Shown here: piece after piece, positions 38,362 to 51,102 of the stretch | Layout: each line of letters opens with the position of its first letter | Position numbering within the stretch: position 1 is the first letter of the stretch | Source of the DNA: Tetrahymena thermophila SB210 | Taxonomy: Eukaryota; Ciliophora; Oligohymenophorea; Hymenostomatida; Tetrahymenidae | Assembly: GCF_000189635.1 (NCBI RefSeq) | Contig: NW_002476013.1 | Location: 1 to 64,000, forward strand | Reading direction: 5' to 3' | DNA: 64,000 nucleotides | Translations under genes and position numbers: made by a program | The notes under the pieces: model-generated | Seen by the model: the letters and a program-made list of their open reading frames with translations, nothing else | Told to the model about the DNA's origin: nothing | Databases searched by the model: none

Positions 38362-38643
38362 ATGGGTGGCAAACAATCTTTTCCTAAATCAAAAAATATA
38401 GCAAAAGAAATAAAAGTATACGGAACAAACACTTGTCCTTATTGCGCAAGTGCTAAGAGTATGTTTGAAAATATGGGAGCAAAATATGAGTTCATAAATA
38501 CAGATGACAATCCTCAAAAAAGAGATGAACTTTCTCAAAAATATGATTGGGATACTATTCCTATGATTTTTGTAGATGGAAAGTTTTATGGAGGATATAC
38601 AGATACCAAGGAAAAGATCTTATCTGGCCAATTAAAGATATGA
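38362..38643 (+). CDS. Glutaredoxin, dithiol CPYC type, with myristoylation-like N-terminus
   Basis: Intronless, 93 aa. Glutaredoxins reduce disulphides and glutathione mixed disulphides using glutathione. Visible are the CPYC redox site (residues 27-30, in TNTCPYCASAKSMFENMG), the cis-proline loop TIPMIFVDGKF and the glutathione-binding GGYTDT segment. The N-terminus MGGKQSFPKS fits the N-myristoyl consensus (Gly2, Ser6) with nearby lysines, suggesting membrane attachment, unusual for a small glutaredoxin. All four glutamines use CAA and none uses TAA/TAG, so it reads fully in the standard code. No transfer is implied by that alone. Confidence 0.95.
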   Translation: MGGKQSFPKSKNIAKEIKVYGTNTCPYCASAKSMFENMGAKYEFINTDDNPQKRDELSQKYDWDTIPMIFVDGKFYGGYTDTKEKILSGQLKI

Positions 38644-39981
38644 AAACATTAAAATTTTATAGCATGAAATATAAAACTTAAAGCTTTTTTTTTTGAGTCT
38701 ATAAATTTATGTATTGTAAAATAAAATAGAACTTAATAAATTTGCAAAATATATAATAAGCTGCTTATTAAAATTTGATAGAAACTAATTATTATGTTTT
38801 TCTAAGAAAAGTTATCTCAATTCATCAAAAAATTTATATATAGTATTCTTGCAACGTAAGTAAATCATTCTGATTTATTTTAACTTTTATAATAAATATT
38901 TTATCAAAGGTTTTTAAAAAATTAATCAGTGATAGAAAAAATCTTTGGTAGCTGTATTAAAAAATGATTTATATAATGAAAAAGCTTATTTTATTTTTAA
39001 AGGTTTTTTATTTGAGAAGTGATCTTATGTTAACATAAATGTTTAAAAAATTAGCTACTTATTAATTAAAAATATCTTAATTTTATATAAAAAAAAGTAG
39101 TAAATAAATGTAATAAAAATCTTTTAACAAATAAAACTAAAAAAAGAATTAGTTAGATAAATAAAAATATTAGAATAATTATAGACACATTCTTATATAT
39201 TATATACATTACAAAATTAGAACTAAATATATATAATAAGTTCCAAAAGCGATATTTTTTATAGTGAAAAAGAATAATTAATTATATATAAATTCTATTC
39301 ATTTAATTAAAAGATGCTTGGATTATTAGTAGAGAATAAATTGGCTTAAATAAGATTCTTTCTTTAATTAATTACATTTTTAATCTAATTTAACTGAGCA
39401 AAGATATTTAACGAGTTTTTAAATTAAACAGACAGAGTCAAATTTTATTAGTTTATATTAATTTTGTATTTAAAAAGTTTTAGAATATATAATAGTTTTT
39501 ATATGGCAAGAATATACTACTGAACAAGATGGTTGTTTATATTATTTATTATATTAATTTATTTATTTATGTATTCATAGTTGATAGATATATTAAAATT
39601 CACTGATTTTTATTAATTATTTGAAGTAAACTATAAGTATTGAATTGTTATAATATTAATTATTTTAATTTGTATGATAACTTAATAAAGGTTATTTATT
39701 TATTAATTAACTGTTAGTACTTTAATTATTAAAATTGTAATATAAGTTGTTATTTTATTTCTTTTATTTCAACATTAACTATTAGTCTATTTATTTTTGT
39801 TTTCAAAATAATATTTCATTTATTTAAATTATTTCTAGTTTAAATTAAAGTTATACAAGCACATTTCAGTTCAACTTTAAGTAAAACTTATTTATTACAT
39901 CTCACTCATTTGTAGCAAAAATATCTTGAAATTCTTTTGGAATAAAATTTAAGAAATTTCATTGTGTTTATGGAATTTCTT
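38644..39981. other. AT-rich intergenic region
   Basis: Convergent spacer between glutaredoxin (plus) and the Asn-rich gene (minus). No feature was recognised. Confidence 0.6.
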
Positions 39982-42084
39982 TCAATTCTAGTTTACATTA
40001 GATTATTTGCTTTAATTATTTTGAGGTATTTTATCGTGTTCTCTAATAGGTTTAAATACTTCTAGAGATTTAGGACACATAATACCATATAAAAAGGAAG
40101 GAATACACTTTAAATGAATTTCTTTTTTGTCTAGCTTACGAGAATTGATTACGTATTGATAAGCCCACTCATTAAAGAACTCCCAACTTATTTTTCTGAA
40201 ATATTTCTTAGTCTTTAATTCTGTATTATCAGATTCAAGTATTTCGTCTTCTTTTTCTGTAATAAAGTAATATTCTTAAGTTTTATCTTCATCGTTCTTA
40301 TTGTGATGATCATTTTTTTATTTTTTACTGTTGGTGCTTTAAGATGCATGGGATGCTGTATTTGGCTCAGTCTTTAGAGTCCATAGAAGTTATAACTTTT
40401 CTTTCTTTTAGATTGGTAGGGTCTACTTAGTATCTTTGTCATTCAAACCTCCTGTGAGCTAATCCAAAAGATATCTGTATTCGTCTTAGGTTAGCTCTTT
40501 GCAAGTTTATTGTTTGCAACGAACAAAACGTAGCAATTCTTTTCCAAAGTTTTTATAAACATTTTTGTGTTAAGATTGACGACTGCTTGATTTTTTTTCT
40601 TGGCCTTCAGTATTTTATTATTTTTCTTTGTTTTTCAATGGCTTTACTTCAGAAGAGAGGGCTTCCGATACTGCCTATTCATGGAAGTCTTCTTCTTTAA
40701 TTTAAACATTTTTAATTTTAGACTTTTCTATTTTTTCCTCCTCTTGCTTTATCTAGAACTTTACAGCTGATTTAGCATTCTCCTCGCAATTCAATCCTTA
40801 GGTTTCATCAGAAAAGTTATGATCTCCACTTTATTTAAGTGTATGATCATCTTTTCTTTTCTTATTAGGTATTTTTTCTTCACCAGATAAATTTTACTTT
40901 TTTGAAATTCTTGCAGATTTTTTTACCTTTGAAGCCGACACATTATTTTATTCCTCTTCTAATTCTTCTTTTTTTATTTCCTCTACTTTATTTTGATTAA
41001 AGAGAATTTTCTCTATATTAGTTTTGTTGTTTGCAGAGCTTTCTTTTTATGGTACTTTTTGATCAATTTATTTAGAAAGAAATTCATACATATTCGACTA
41101 TTTCACTTAATCATTGTTCAAATTTTACATGCCAAATATTTCGTTTTAATTTAAAATATTTTCTTATTAATTAGAGTCTGAGGACTGCTTGTTAACAACT
41201 GCAGGAGAGTTGATGTTTTAAGCTTAAATTATGATAGTGGTACCTCTTTTAGTAGAGTGGGTGCGAGAAGAAGAGGAAGATGAGCTAATTTTGGTAAATG
41301 GCTCTTTATTCTATGCCATATCATTACTCAAAATACTTTGATTTGGGTTGAACCCATTATTTATAAAACTTGAGATAGGATATTCATTACTCAAAAGAGG
41401 TTTATTAAAGCCTTGTAAATTGCAGTTAAAATTGCTATTGCTAGAGCTAATACCTCTGCTTAATCCATTTTGGATACTCTTGTTGCTGTTGTTACTGTTA
41501 TCATTGCTATTTAACAAGCTATTGTTGATGTTACTTTGATTCATGCTTAGTAGAGCACTATTGTTATTATTTGATGAGCTATTATTGTGATTGTTGTTTG
41601 AATTAATTGAACTGACGTCTTTTATTTCAAAACTTAAACCCTATAAAGGTGACTATTTATTAGTCTTAACCTGAGGAAAGCTGGAAACAGAAGGAAAAGA
41701 GCTTCCTAAATATTATGGATTCACCAACAAAGATACATTATTTGCATTATTACCAAAACAACTTAAGAGATCTTATTAGCTAGAAGGAACTTAGCTAAGA
41801 TTATTATTATTATTACTAAACTAAAAATTTTCAATCGAAGATTTAAATAAGTTAGCAAGGGGATTGCTTGGATCATCAAACATACTCTTAAACAAAAGAT
41901 AGCTTTAATCTGGATATATGTTATTACTAATCATATTGCTTGACATTTTTTCTAGTCCTCCTGTATAAGGAACTGGCTAATTTTTATTCAAACCAGTTAA
42001 ATTAAAATTATCTGAAGATACCCTATAAATTGCATCATGCTTGCTATTTTCTTAAACTAAATCGTTATTTGACTCCCTTTCCAT
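39982..42084 (-). CDS. Asn/Ser-rich, probably nuclear protein of unknown function
   Basis: A single exon of 700 aa. The N-terminal 260 residues are largely disordered and rich in Asn, Ser and Gln (runs of N and S near 100-230). The middle is Lys/Glu-rich with several basic clusters, such as KVKKSARISKKQ and NKKRKDDH, that look like nuclear localisation signals. The C-terminal third is better ordered, with two segments that look like globular pieces: YKNFGKELLRFVRCKQQTC followed by DEYRYLLDQL, and FRKISWEFFNEWAYQYVINS followed by IPSFLYGIMCP. No family is recognised for these. The composition suggests a transcription- or chromatin-linked scaffold, which is inference only. No catalytic motif seen. 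Confidence 0.75.
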
Positions 42085-44460
42085 TATTTATTACTCTGTC
42101 TGCTAAGCTTTCAGAAAATTTAATTCAGTGAACTAATTTTGCTTGTTATAAAATTTGACTTGAAGCCAAAAAGATCTTTTAAAAACTAAAAATTTTGTGT
42201 TATTTCTCTCTGTTTTCTTTGGAGGTATTTAGGAATGAGTGGATAGAGAAATTTATCTTGTATTTACAATAATAAAAGAAACCTATTTGAATGTCTTTAT
42301 TTGCTTTGATTTCTATATATTTGATGTGTACAATTTAATTTTTGTATTTTGTTATTTTTTAATTGATTAATTAATTCTTTTGCAATCAAAATTCAATTTA
42401 CAAACAAATAATTCTTTCTTTAAAAATTTTCTTTGCACTAAACAAATTAATTATTTTTTTTTATGTCATTCATTTCTTTTACTAAAAAAATTATTACCTT
42501 TTTAAAGCCCCCTCCAAAAAGCTTATACAACACAAAAGTATTTTTTCATTCATTCATTAATAAGTATCGTCTCTTATTTTATTCTAAATTTTCTATTCCT
42601 ATTTTTCTTTATAATTAAGTTAAGTGTCTACTTATTTTCCCCTGTTAAAATTTAATTTTTACCTAAAAAAAACTATATTTTTGTTACAACAGTATTTCTT
42701 TCTGCTGGAATGGATTTGTTAATAAATCAATTCCTAATCTATTTTAAAATAAAAATCAACTTCCGCTTCACTCATAACTAAAACTTTTATTATTTTTTTT
42801 ATTTTTAACTTTTTAATTTAGTGCTAAAATATTTTTAATTACATTTAATTGCTATACCCTTTTGATCACTCAAATTTTTATTTGAAAATTTATTTAATTA
42901 TATAGATAGATAATTTTTTAAAAGTTTCAAATAATTAGTATGAATTGTAATACATTTGCATCTAAATAAAATAATTAAGTAATAATAACTAACTCGAGAA
43001 TTAACACAAATATTTAAGTTTAAGTTTAGAAAATAATGGTTTATGATTTGATTATGGAGAGCCTTCATAAAAAAATAGATAGTTAGAAAAAAAGATATTT
43101 CCTCAAATTTACTTGTTAGAAAATAATGATCTGATCTTTCATCTATTTGAAAAACATTTCATTTAATTTTAAATAATTTTGATAATTCTAACTTTAATTT
43201 TTGACATATTCTAAAATAAAAAATCATTCTAATTTTAAAATTCTTATTGTTTTAAATTTATTAGAAATAATTATTATTTTTGTAATTAATAATTAATTTA
43301 TGGCTTTAAGTTAATTACTTTAATATTAATTAATTTAAAATTATTCAAAATTATAAAATTTATGTAAAGATAATATCTTAATTGTGAGTTTTATTAAGAA
43401 ATTTCTTTATTTTTAAATAAAGATTAGCAAAATATTACAATATATAAATTTTAAAGTAAAATTTAAAAAAATTACTTAGAAAAATTATTATTTTTTTAAG
43501 AAGAAAATAAATTTATTTGATATAATTATTGATTTATTTTTCTTTATATTATCAAAAAAAAATCAGCTGTTATTAATTATTTTCAAATTACTTTTAATTT
43601 TGTTTGAAAGTATTAATTCTTTAAGAATTTTTTGAAAGTTATAAGAAAATAATTATTTGAATACTTGTTAATAAAAATTCAAATAATATTTATTCATAAG
43701 AAATAGATCAAAAAGTTAATGATTGAAATTTAATTTAAAAAATTTTAATCTAACTCAAATAAATGCTGCGTTTTAAAGTATAGAAAATTTTTAATTACAA
43801 TTCAATTAAATAAGCTAAAACTATTAAATAATTTTATCAAACTTCTTTTATCTATTGGCTAATAATTAAACAGATTTATTTATTTAAATTACAAATAACT
43901 TAAAAAATAAATAATAATCAGAGAAATTATTTAAATATTTTATTTTAAACATTATTTAATATTAATTTTAGTTATTCCAATTTGTAAAATATGTTGATAG
44001 ATAAATTATATTCTAATTGAGATGATTAAATTTTCGTTTTTACTAGCCTAACAATAATACTTCTTCTACAATATTTAGAAGATGGAAAGAGGTTGAAAAT
44101 ATTGAAATTTCAGCATAATATTCTTATTTTGAAGGTGTTTGATTATTTTATGTATCTAGTTTTAAAATACTAATGGATTAATTGTTTATTATTATATTTT
44201 GTAGCTATTCTATTTTAGAATTATATTAAAAAAGTGAAAAAATCTAATATGATGATTATTTATCATTCTAAAACAAATTTTGAGTGATAAGGAAGTATTG
44301 TATCTTTAAGCTGATTGGTTATTTACTGGAGTTCTTTTTGTTTTATATTTTAAGGAGAAAATCAACTTTGATTTTTAATATTAATTATTTAAGATATAAT
44401 AATATATTATCAATAATTTTCAAAAACAAATAAATAAATAAAAGGTTACATCGGTATAAA
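42085..44460. other. AT-rich divergent intergenic region
   Basis: This spacer separates the Asn-rich gene (minus) from the RPAP3-like gene (plus). The part next to the Asn-rich gene (42085-42800) is slightly less AT-rich, as expected for a 5' UTR and promoter. No element could be named. Confidence 0.6.
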
Positions 44461-47400
44461 ATGTCATACCAAATTTAATAATAGATTAAAAATAATGCTA
44501 CTGACATAAGGAAGTATGTAGAAGACCTCTATGATTGGGAGCAGAAAATGGAACAGTAAGAAAAGAGCAAGAAAAACACATAATCAAAAGAAGTATTTTA
44601 CTTTTTTTAGCAATAATTATTGAAACTCATAGAAATAAATTAAGCTGAAAACTTATTTTACGCTTTAAATTGAATGTAACGGATTATTGTAATTTTATCA
44701 TTCATTTATAAACTAGACTAGTGCTCCTATTAGAGGCAAAGCAGATATCTAAGTTAGTGGATCAGAGGATAAGAAAGAATAAAATTCATAGCAAGAAAAT
44801 TAGACCAAAGAAAAGAATTAATAATTGATTAGAGATTAAAATTCTATTAAAGATTATTATAAGGCATGGGATAAGTTTGATGTCGTAAGCAATTCTAATT
44901 AAAAACCTCCTTTTTAAAATATTAAAAAAAATTGTTTATCAACAGGATTAAGAAATAGAAAGTCTTGAACAAAAGCAAAAGAATGAAGAATAATCTAAAT
45001 TTGTAAATCCCTATGAATCAATGCAATCAAGTAAACCTAGAGCAGCACCTAAAACTTAAATTAAAATAAATAGTCAACGCTCTACAATAGTCGATATCAA
45101 CTCTTTGAAAGATAAGGTATCCTTTGAATAGATTTAATTTTTAAGAAAAGCAATTATCATTTAGTATCTTTTCATAAAAATAATAGGCAAATCTTTCTTA
45201 TTAGAGCTTAGATTATAAAACAGCAAATGAGTTATACACTTAATGCATAAATCAGCTAAAAGACTAATAAGCTCTTACTAGCGATGAAAAGCTACTTTTT
45301 GCTAATATTTATTCAAACAGAGCTATGACTAATATTAAGCTCCAAGAATATGCGCAGGCCGAAATAGACAGCACAAGTGCAATTACAATAGATTCAAATC
45401 ACGTAAAGTCATATCTGAGAAGAGGTACTGCAAGAAAGAAATTAAAAAAGATTAAAGAAGCTCATGAAGATTTTAAGAAAGCCTTATAAATATAACCAGA
45501 TAATAAAGAAGCTCAAAAAGAAATAGCTTTAATAGAGACAGCATTAAATGAAAGAAAGCAAAAAGCACTGCAAGGATTAGTAAAAACTTTCTAAAATTAT
45601 TTTTGATGAATAATAAGTAAAACTGATAATCACAAAAAGATAACTTGAAATATTTAAATATAATTTTATAAAAAATTTTTAAAATTTCAATTAGAAATAT
45701 TATTAAAATTGCAATTGTTTATTTATTTATTAATTAATTTACAAAAAAGATTTTAGATGGAAAAGGAGATGAAGATCTATATGAAAAACTAGAAATATAA
45801 GATATTAGTGATAGTGATATAAGTGAAAGCGATGATGATAATGAAAATGATGATAAAAAAAAGGAAGATGATGATGATGATGATGAAGAAGATGTGCCTA
45901 TAGTTCAAAATAGATTCACTCGTTTAAGTATTATTGATAAGTCTGCCCCTCATGAAAATTAAGATGATAAAAAGACTTAAGATGACAGAAAACGCTCTAT
46001 ACTCTTCAAAGAATAACCAATAGAGCTTGATAATGAGAGGTAGCATTCATATCATTTAGATGAAGTTCCTGATCACTCTATACTCAAGAACTCTCATGAC
46101 TTAGGTCACTTGGTCAAAAATATTGATTCTAAACTCATTAAGCATGAAGAAGAGCCATAAGGTTAATCTGAGGAATAAAACAATACTGTAATATCTTTAA
46201 ATAGGTTTTATCAAAAAAAATTAAAATAATATATTTTTAACTGTTTTTTATTTAAAATATATATTTTTTAATAAATAAAAATTGATTTAATGATAAAGAT
46301 ATTAAAGTATGTAATTTAAAAAAAAGGTAAAGTTTAAAGGAGCTGAAATTCCTACTTAAACATTCACTCCAAGACATAACTTAAAACCTAGAAATTCGAT
46401 TCTAAAGAATAGCCCTTTAGTTGCTGAGAATTTTCATGCTTAAATAAAAGATATAGACGGAAGAATTATAAAACATCATTCAAAGTTCAAAAACGAAGAT
46501 GATAGAGATCCTTAGGAAGAAAGCTAGCATGAAGTTCATTTTAAGAAGAATATAGCTTAAGATGCTTAAAAGGGTGCACATCATCATTTTGTAGATCATG
46601 CTCATTCACCTAAAAAACACATATTAAAACATAATTTAGAGGATGAAAACGAAGTTGAATAGCTTCATAACAAATACTTTTAAGAAAAACCTCATGAAAA
46701 AGTAGATGAAGATGAAGTTTCTTTTGCTTTTACTCACTTGAAAAATATAGATGGTAAACCTTCAGAGCATAATAAAAGATCACCTAGGTATAATTATTTA
46801 CTGTTTTACAAGTAAATAAATAATTAATTAATTTTCTTCCCCTAAATTTTTTAGACATAAACCTCAATTCAAAGAAGTTAAAGATGAAATAAAACACAGT
46901 CATAATACTCATGAAGACGAAGATGATGATGATAAGAAAGTACATTTTGGTTAGGTTTAGAGTTTAGGAAAAACTGTAGATGTTCCTCACAAAGAAGCTA
47001 AGCCTAGACATAGCATTTTGAAGTCATAAGGAAATTAAAACAACTCTATTGAGGTTTAACAAATATTAAAATTGTAAGAAGAGTAATAGAAAGAAGACAA
47101 TAAAATAGATAATGCAATAGAAATAGGTAAATAAAAAATTAAGGAAGTCATTATTGAGCAATCCACAAAACAAGAAATTAACTCGACTAAATTTATGAAC
47201 GAATGGAATCATATAAAAAGCGATAAGCATACATCTTTCAAATATCTAATGGTAAATAAATAAATAGTGAATTAAAAATATTAAAATATTTTTATATTAT
47301 AATAGCAAGTTGATTCTTCATAGCTTGTAAATGCATTCAAAGAAGGACTAGAATTGCATACTTTAAAAGAAATATTTGAAACACTCAACTCTTAATATTC

Positions 47401-47510
47401 TTTGTAAATATTTTATTTTTTTTAATTTTACTAGGAAAAACACAATAATAAATAATTAAATATTTTAATCAGTTTTACATTCAATAATTTTCAATCTTAG
47501 AGCTAAATGA
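44461..47510 (+). CDS. RPAP3-like TPR co-chaperone (R2TP/PAQosome type) with SILK-motif insert
   Basis: Nine exons (44461-44592, 44717-44884, 44946-45116, 45187-45579, 45750-46187, 46327-46787, 46855-47251, 47306-47403, 47435-47510) give 777 aa. RPAP3 uses TPRs to hold HSP90/HSP70 and links them to RUVBL-PIH1D1 for assembly of snoRNPs, polymerases and dyneins. Seen: the N-terminal NATDIRKYVEDLYDWEQKM; YYKAWDKFDV just before the TPRs; one TPR block (about 160-285, LFANIYSNRAMTNIKLQEY); and a C-terminal RPAP3_C-like part (FMNEWNHIKSDKHTSFKYL, LKEIFETLNSQYSL). Between them lies a 350-residue acidic, His/Lys-rich insert with SILKNS (398, 458) and SILKS (641), plus RVxF-like KKVHF (615-619). The last intron would be only 31 nt. 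A 69-nt alternative ending at the next CAG changes the tail. The predicted end is shorter than human RPAP3_C. A two-gene split after 45606 is possible but less likely. Confidence 0.8.
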
Positions 47511-48589
47511 AATGCATACTGAATATGAAAAATTTTGTATAAATTTTTGGGAAGAATATTAATTAATTAATAAAAAATACTCATTTCTGTAAAAATAAGA
47601 TTAACCATAAAGATTATCTTTGGGAAAACCAATAATTTTTTATTACATAAAAAAAAAAACATTAAATTCAAATATTTTGATGCCTTAAAATATAAGCAGA
47701 GATATTTCAAATAATTTACTTTTTAATTAATCGGTATCATAATATTAACCACAGAATTAAATTATCAATTAGTTTTACTGTAGCCACAAAAACTGTAACT
47801 TTTATCTGATAAAGAAATGTTTAAATGAAATTAACCATAAATATTTTGTTAATTTTTAAAATAAATAATTTACCATTCAAAAATAATTAAAAGGAATGAC
47901 AATAAGACTATAAAAGATTACATAACTCAAATACCGAACTTAAAAAGATTTAAATTATCAATAGGATTATTTACAGCCAACGATAAGAAAGGTAAAATAT
48001 ATATTAAAAAAGTAAAAATCATCATCATTGTTAATTAATTATTAAATATATAAACTGGAAAATAGATATCAAGGAAATAATCTAAAAATTATCCAACGAT
48101 GGATTATTAAATCAAGAAGACTTGCATAATACTAATGAATTGTACAAAATTAAATGAAAGCTTCTCATACTTTTTATTGAATATAATTAAAATATAAATA
48201 ATATCCTATTTAATCAGAAGTTATTCAATGCGTTAATAGAGTAAAGTCTAGATTGTTACTGGATTTATTTAATAATTCAAATTTTTATTTGTAAATTTGT
48301 AATCAAATATTTATGTAATTATAAGGTTAAATCATTTATTATTAAAAAGTATCATAAGATATTTTAAATAATTCTAAATTAATTAAATAGTTTTTAGTCA
48401 ACTAAATTTTTAAAAAACCTATTTTTTGTAAAAAGTACTTTTAGCTAAATTATATATGAGTCTTTATAGCAAGGTCAACCCTAGGAAAGATAAAATCGGC
48501 TTGTATGTTCATTTGCGAAAAATTAATATTTACTTTATCATATTAAATTTTATCAAAGAATAAACTCAGTTTAGAAGCTTTAATATCAA
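47511..48589. other. Spacer between RPAP3-like and GAF genes, with a long TGA-free frame
   Basis: A plus-strand frame from the ATG at 47512 stays open to a TGA ending at 48138 (208 codons), including CSHKNCNFYLIKKCLNEI. A second frame is open from about 48066 beyond 48700. Since both cannot be genes and both are AT-driven in composition, neither is called. The right end is the presumed promoter of the GAF gene. Confidence 0.45.
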
Positions 48590-51102
48590 ATGTTTTAGGA
48601 TTACAATAACCCTGAAGATTAGCAAAAAAGGTAAATATTTACAGAAAACTCAGAAAATATGTCTAAATGTTCTAATTGCTAGCAATTAATGTCTGTAATT
48701 AAGAGACTTACCTTAGAGAATTAGAATTTAACTTATCAGATTGGGTTTAAGGATATAGCACTGAAAAAAAGAGAAGAGATGATTACTACTCTATCAAAGG
48801 ATATTAAAATCTCTAAAGAGCATATAAGATAGTTAGAAATGAGAGAAATAGTGAGGGCAAGTACAGAGTATAGTGAAGGAATGAAAACGCCAAACAAAAG
48901 TATAGTAACTGAAAGGAATAGCAGCACAAATTCTAGATAGCATTCACTTCCAAAATTAAAATAGCTTTAACTATAAAAGCATAATGCACTCTAGAGTTAA
49001 TTAAAGGAATTTACAATTAATTAGAGTAGTTAGCTAGTGATCCCTAAAGATAACTTCATCAAAAAGCAAATTACTTTCTAAGAAAAACAAGCGCCAATAC
49101 TTATAAGCAAAGAAAGCTTTTAAATTCACCATGATGAGGGTATATTATCTCATAAAAATAGTGAAGATGATTTGCTTAAAAAGAAAAAATCTAATACTTT
49201 AATTATTAGAGTAAATACAACTTACAATGAGAATGAATTATATAGACCCAGTAGTTAAAATGAATTACCAATATCCTAACAATAGTCCTTAATACTCGAA
49301 AATAAACCTTCTTTAAGTAAAAATAACTCTGTGTCATAGATATAATATCCCTATAATAGATAGTCAAGTTCTTACAAATAAAACTTAAAAAGTAAGAAAT
49401 CAAATTCATTTGATTTACATTTATATTACTTAAATTAAAAGCTTCTAAATATATGTAATAAATTATTAAAATATCATAACAAATAGGCAGAAAACTAGAT
49501 TTCTTTTAGAATAATTAAATATACAAATCACTCGAGTAGCTGAAGGCTTCTAAAATTAGCTAATAAAGAAAGTTACTTGAAGATTAAGTTAAATCAGTGG
49601 ACGATTTTGCAGAAAATATTGTACGTGAGCCATATCAAACAAGATAAAAGATTGCAGAAGACATAAGACACTTGTTAAGAGACTACATAAAAGTGCTTGA
49701 TTAATCTATAGTTCTTAAAAAATTAACAATATCCAATTAAAAGATATACAGGTAAAATTATTAAAATTTAATCAAAAATTTTGTTAATTAAATTAATTAA
49801 AAATATCTTAACAAAATTTACATTATTAGATGTTACCGTGCACAAGAAGTTATAAATACAATAATGGAGGAAATAATGAATAACATAGAGTGTGATCATG
49901 CTGTCTTTTACATCAAAGATTAATACAACTAATAATTATGGACTGCAGATAAAAACAATGATAATTAAATGGTAAAAGTAGATCCCAAAAAAGGTATACT
50001 AATGCACACTCTAAACAGCGAAAATATTTTGAGAGTTGAAGATATCGAAACTGATCCCAGATTTGTCAAAGAATATGATGGGATTTTCCATAAAAATATA
50101 AAAAATATGTTATGTATTCCAATTAAAGATAAACAAAATATAGTGAGAGGTAAAATAAATTTGTTTTTTTAATTTAAATTAAAATAAAATCTTAATGTTG
50201 AATTTTAATAATTTTATTATTTTTTTACAGTCTACTTTATTTATTTTTGTTTTAAAAATAAATTATTATTTGGCATTTATCAAAAGTAATTTTTAAGTTT
50301 CAAATCTAAAAATAATTTTTTATGGAAACTTATTTTTAAAAAATGGAGAGATAATAATTTGTTTAGTGATTTTTCATATATCATGATAATATATATATAA
50401 ATAAAAGGTATAATACAGATAATAAATTACAAAAAAAATGATACTTAAGTTACAACAGACGAAATAATTAGACTATTAATAGATAACATAGGATAGTAGA
50501 TCATATCTGTATTAGAATTTGAGCAGTCTGTCAATAATAATAATAGGATCATGAAATTAATGAAAGTACTTTTTTATTGTTTAGTTTTAATCAAATCAAT
50601 GAATATATATATTATTATAAATATAAAGACAACTCTAGAGCTTAATTATATTGACGATGTAAGATTATTAATCAAAAAAGCTCAAGAATTACTAACTGAG
50701 GTCTTTTTAACTCCTTAAGCAGTTGTCTATTTAATTAAAGATTCTAAAATTTGCATAAATAATTTAGAAAAATACCCTCTTAATTCAGGAGTAATTGGAG
50801 AAGCACTAATTTAGATGAAACTAGTAGAGACTCTTGATCCCTTGAGTCACCCAAATGCCAATTTCAACGTTGATATCGAGACAGTATTACCTGTTGTTAG
50901 CGTGCCTGTAATATCTTAAGAAAATGAGCTTATCGGAGTCTTCTAAATTGTATAAGACGCTTATATTAGATCAAATTATATTCCAAGAGAGCAAATATTC
51001 TACTTGGAAAGCCTACAGTACTTTGCTGATTTACTAGCTTTTAACATTAAGAGATGCTTTAAATATAATTAAAATATTCAATTAGATTAATAGTAAATTT
51101 GA
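48590..51102 (+). CDS. Coiled-coil tandem-GAF-domain protein
   Basis: Five exons (48590-49454, 49487-49751, 49830-50149, 50408-50565, 50629-51102) give 693 aa. GAF domains are ligand-sensing folds, often for cyclic nucleotides. The first 290 residues are disordered or helical, with a CSNC pair (about 26-29) and a heptad stretch (LTLENQNLTYQIGFKDIALK). A coiled coil follows (LEQLKASKISQQRKLLEDQ). The first GAF (about 375-535) contains ECDHAVFYIKDQYNQQLWT, GILMHTLNSENILRVEDIE, NMLCIPIKDK and GIIQIINYKK. The second (about 545-680) contains PQAVVYLIKD, GVIGEALIQMK, VVSVPVISQENELIGVFQI. No catalytic domain such as cyclase, phosphodiesterase or kinase is attached. Intron 1 is 32 nt, or 44 nt if the next frame-compatible AG at 49498 is used, which would shorten the protein by four residues. 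Ligand unknown. Confidence 0.83.

Noticed and set aside
41348-41539. Plus-strand leucine-rich frame opposite the Asn/Ser-rich coding region
   Set aside because: It is the antisense shadow of Asn/Ser codons in the 700-aa minus-strand gene.
45187-45606. Ending the RPAP3-like gene at the TGA at 45604-45606
   Set aside because: The downstream acidic exons lack their own start and finish in an RPAP3_C-like segment, and a GTAAAA donor at 45580 with an acceptor at 45749 keeps frame. One gene explains more.
47512-48138. Plus-strand frame of 208 codons starting with an ATG, two bases after the RPAP3-like stop
   Set aside because: A second long open frame overlaps its end, showing that chance frames of this size occur here. 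No motif recognised and no clean exon structure connects it to a neighbour.
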